The notes under the pieces were generated by a model. It was not told the DNA's origin. It saw nothing but the letters and a program-made list of their open reading frames with translations, and searched no databases. A program made the position numbers and the translations under genes. Shown here one piece after another: positions 60,943-64,000 of a DNA stretch of 64,000 bases. The DNA comes from Trichosphaerium sp. ATCC 40318 (Eukaryota > Discosea > Flabellinia > Trichosidae): positions 620,001 to 684,000 of the forward strand of contig JALMLS010000420.1 of the NCBI GenBank assembly GCA_038496445.1. The letters run 5' to 3'. Each line of letters opens with the position of its first letter. Position 1 is the stretch's first letter.

Positions 60943-61760
60943 TCACTCCTCAAAATTAGCATTAAAAATAGGATGGTCTTCTCCTTCGTTTGTGACAGCA
61001 TCCTTGATTGTCTAAATTGTACAAAAAGTAAGCACAAAGAAAAAATGGGGAAAGGAATTTTTTAACATACCAAATAAGCATCAATGGCTTCTTCTCTAGC
61101 CGTATAATAATCTTCTGCACTATTAGTTGTTACAACATATCACTAATTTCTCTTGTAGCAAGGAGTGGTAACATACCATCAACTTTAGTACATGCTCTAC
61201 AACATAAAAAAGTAAGTAAAGATGATAGACTTAAAAAACTGCTATTGTTCGATCCTTCACAAAGCAGGAAAAATGTCACCCAACTTTTTGTTTTTCTGGG
61301 CCAAAAGTCAACACAATATTTAACTTGAAGGATACCTATTGGAATTAAAGTATCACCTTTAAGTTCATTCAAGAACAATTTCGAAACCCCTGCGATGATA
61401 TGTGGGTCTGAACACTGTCAAATTTTCCTCTCTTTCTTCTATCCAAGTCTGATTTTACTGCTTTGACGTCTTCAAAAACACACGTGATTATTAAAAATAG
61501 AAACAAAGTAAAAAAAGCAAAAAGCCACCATAATAAAAATAATTTCTAGAAAAATAGAAATATTGGATTATTTAATTACCCTATCAACCTAGCAGCTGCT
61601 TCCTTCTTTTCATCTGAGGAAAATCATTTCTTTTCCCTGTAATATTTATAACTTGCATCAATGTATTTATATCAAGTTTCCCATAATTATTGCCTTCAAT
61701 CAAACCAACATAAAGCTTACATAAACCTTTTGATATAAAGTCACCAAAAAGTGGCTTTGT
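60943..61760 (-). pseudogene. Minus-strand gene with at least two apparent frameshifts, unrecognised
   Basis: Coding-like blocks in order on the minus strand: KPLFGDFISKGLCKLYVGLI, YGKLDINTLMQVINITGK, then (frame change) DEKKEAAARLIG, VKAVKSDLDRRKRGKFDS, then (frame change near 61400) GVSKLFLNELKGDTLIPI, CTKVDGMLPLLATREISDML, NSAEDYYTAREEAIDAYL, and DAVTNEGEDHPIFNANFEE to a stop at 60943-60945. Intron-like GT...AG gaps separate some blocks, but the two frame changes have none. Either a decaying gene or assembly indels. No family recognised. Confidence 0.4.
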
Positions 61761-61788
61761 AAAACTGGTTAGTTGTCGCTTTTCGCAG

Positions 61789-64000
61789 TTTGAGCACTAC
61801 TGACATTAATGCATTAAATGGGATAGTGCTTCAAGCGTCTACTAGCCCGTCAAACGCCACCAAACAATTTGGCTACTTTATGATTTTTCCAGAGGATAGC
61901 CCTGGTAAGTACTGATAGCCACACAAGGCCTTTTAGCCAAAACATCCCTTTTTGGTTACTGAGTCATGAAGTGACGTAAAACTACACTTCTACGCGTGTA
62001 AATTCCATTACAAGCTCTCTCTTACGTTTAATTTGCAAGGTACTTTGATTGTTTCATCACCTGGGGCAAACGACATATCAAATAACTTCGCAAGTGGAGG
62101 TGTGATTAACCAAGTTTTCAGGGGAAGCTTAACACCACGTACTGAAAACAAAGGGATTGTAGTTTGTCTTATTTCTTTTCCAGTAAATGAAGGGGATTCT
62201 GTACTAGATAGTGGTGTAGGGGATTCATTTGGGCTATTGCCAGTTATGGAAGGAAGCCGACTAGGAGAAGCTGCAAGTTTTTAATCCAAAACGAAAAAGT
62301 GGTTTTGGTTAAACGTTGTTTAGATTGGTTTTGTTGACTTTGATAATACTGGTAGTCTCGATTTGATTTATTCAGTAAAGTTGGGTAGATCGGAGGTATG
62401 TTATGACAAGAAATTTCTTTTTTTTATAAGTACACGTGCAAGATAATGAACTATTTTTTTTCTTCTAGCTTCTTTTTCAGCAGCACAAAAGAGTTGAAGG
62501 GTAGTGTAGCCTTCCAAACGTTGAGAATTTTGTTAGACGAGGCTGAGGGAGTTGCAAGTCAAATCATTGGTGCTGATGTAAATGGTGACGGCTTTGTAGA
62601 CCTTATTGCAACTTTTCCATTTGCTGTTTTTATTGTTTGTGGAAGCCAAAGTTCCTTTCAGCACTTTGCGGCAAATAATATTTCCTACAGTCCCTTTGAT
62701 AGGCAATTGCTAGTAAAAGAAGGAGCTAAAATAACAGCGCATTACATAATCAAATTACTCGTTTGGGTGCGTCTATTGTTTATTTAATGTTTACCAAGGG
62801 TTGCCCTACTTTTCGGCAAACATGTTCTAACTCCTAGACATCTCGTTTTTGAGCGCCCTTTTGTCTGAGAACATTTTTGCTGAAAACAACGTAGAGCAAG
62901 AATATCACATGCTACAAGTTACCTTATGTTTTCTTAGGGTCTATTAGTGGCCGTTTATCGGATCAAGGGATAAAACTAGAATCTATCTCCATTGCTTATG
63001 CCAGCGCATTTAATGGTACCGGTGAAGTCTGGATATTGAATGGACCACTCTATGAGTGGATGGCGAGATATAGATTTGATGAAAATCTAAGTAGATTACC
63101 CCCTTCTGGTTTTATTATCAAAGGTTCAGTACCAGGAGACGAATTTGGAACTGATGTACATGGGGAGATGAACTTCAACAATGACGGTTTCAATGATTTT
63201 ATGGTTTCAGACGGCAAAGGTTATTTGTAATTTTGTGTTTCAATGATTTAAGTATACAAGCTCATTATTTGGATTGTGATTTTAATGGTGATGGTAAAAA
63301 AGACATTATAATGACCTCATTAGTAGATGCTAAGACATATGTTATTTGGATTTGAAGGACTTTATACTGGAAGAACTCTAGTATCCAACTTGGCAAATAT
63401 TTACATCCTAGAACACAATATCGGTAATTTAACTCAAATGCTTTGTAATGATATGAACCGTGATGAGTACGCTGATGTTATACTTGGTGCGCCGTATGAA
63501 GTTGAAGGCAGAGTGCATTTTTACTATGGAGGTCCAGGTAACGTACATATTAACTTCGTATTTTTATGAAATATGTTACAACGGCATAGCTGTACGACAG
63601 TTCAAAACTTCAACAATTACCTTTTCAATTTAGAAAAAAGTTTATAACCTTTTGGTTAGTGTTAAGCACCGTCATATCAGATGTAGCCATAAAAATGTTT
63701 AAAGACCCTCAATTTACAGAAGAGGTAGACATTATAGATGCCAGACAAGACAAGTATTTTAGTATGGTGTTCCAATCTCCAAGGTGCAGATGTAAAAAAA
63801 ACTTATTGTCAAACGGTTTTTATATGTAGCGATGATTCTTATACTTGTAGTTCGTTTAAAGTTAAAATTACGAATATCACAGCGCCTGATTTTCCATTAT
63901 TTGCTATCCTTCAAGCCCCAGAAAATGCTGATGGTATGGAAGTTCGGTATCGCATTGATCGTGAGCATGTGGTCATACACAACCAGCACAAACGCTCTAT
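61789..64000 (+). CDS. FG-GAP / integrin-alpha-like beta-propeller protein, 3' end beyond the window
   Basis: The first exon found (from 61789) reads SLSTTDINALNGIVLQAS then QFGYFMIFPEDSPG. Later exons contain repeated FG-GAP units with calcium loops: VDFDNTGSLDLIYSVK, GADVNGDGFVDLIATFPF, GEMNFNNDGFNDFMVSDG, LDCDFNGDGKKDIIMTS and NDMNRDEYADVILGAPYE. The D-x-D/N-x-D/N-G-x-x-D loop is the Ca-binding signature of integrin-alpha and TIP/ITFG1-type propellers. A +/-1 frame change occurs at about 63335, between DAKTYVIW and FGFEGLYTGRTLVS. The signal peptide exon is not identified and the gene continues past 64000. Predicted extracellular adhesion or glycan-binding protein. Confidence 0.65.

Overview
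The window is nuclear DNA of a unicellular-type eukaryote. Genes are compact and intron-dense. Most introns are 38-100 nt, with a very regular GTACGT / GTAAGT donor and a T-rich acceptor ending in TAG. No prokaryotic operon layout, tRNA, rRNA or CRISPR array was seen. The gene content (E2F, PIAS/Siz SUMO ligase, RhoGEF, ABP34-like actin bundler, FG-GAP protein, M12B-type metalloprotease) fits a free-living protist, but I cannot place the lineage from this window. Many exon coordinates below come from hand-spliced reading frames. Where phases close, I give the joins; elsewhere I give only the span.

Layout: 0.1-2.3 kb SH3 protein. 4.2-5.4 kb omega-type glutathione transferase. 6.2-10.5 kb mitochondrial block (complex III core protein 2, then a gamma-butyrobetaine/trimethyllysine-type dioxygenase). 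10.5-13.6 kb gene-poor stretch with decayed relics. 13.6-17.2 kb two secreted proteins (a Thr/Pro-rich GPI-like protein and a beta-repeat protein). 17.6-44.6 kb F-box-rich zone: five genes that join a short F-box-like N-terminus to MORN-variant repeats, three tandem F-box/LRR paralogues and one RWD-F-box protein. Interleaved with these are a RhoGEF, a PIAS-type SUMO ligase, the divergent pair ESS2/E2F, and an acidic protein. 45.3-64 kb is dominated by membrane or secreted products: zincin metalloprotease, SVOP-like transporter, VWA-domain type I membrane protein, arylsulfatase and an FG-GAP protein running off the right edge. The ABP34-like actin bundler with a long Ala-rich coiled coil sits among them.

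Most notable are: the F-box/MORN-variant family interspersed with tandem F-box/LRR copies, which I infer to be a fast-evolving set of SCF substrate receptors; an E2F consensus site in the E2F gene's own bidirectional promoter; several GC-AG introns; a strong excess of the palindrome CACGTG; and repeated single-base frameshifts that are either assembly indels or real decay.
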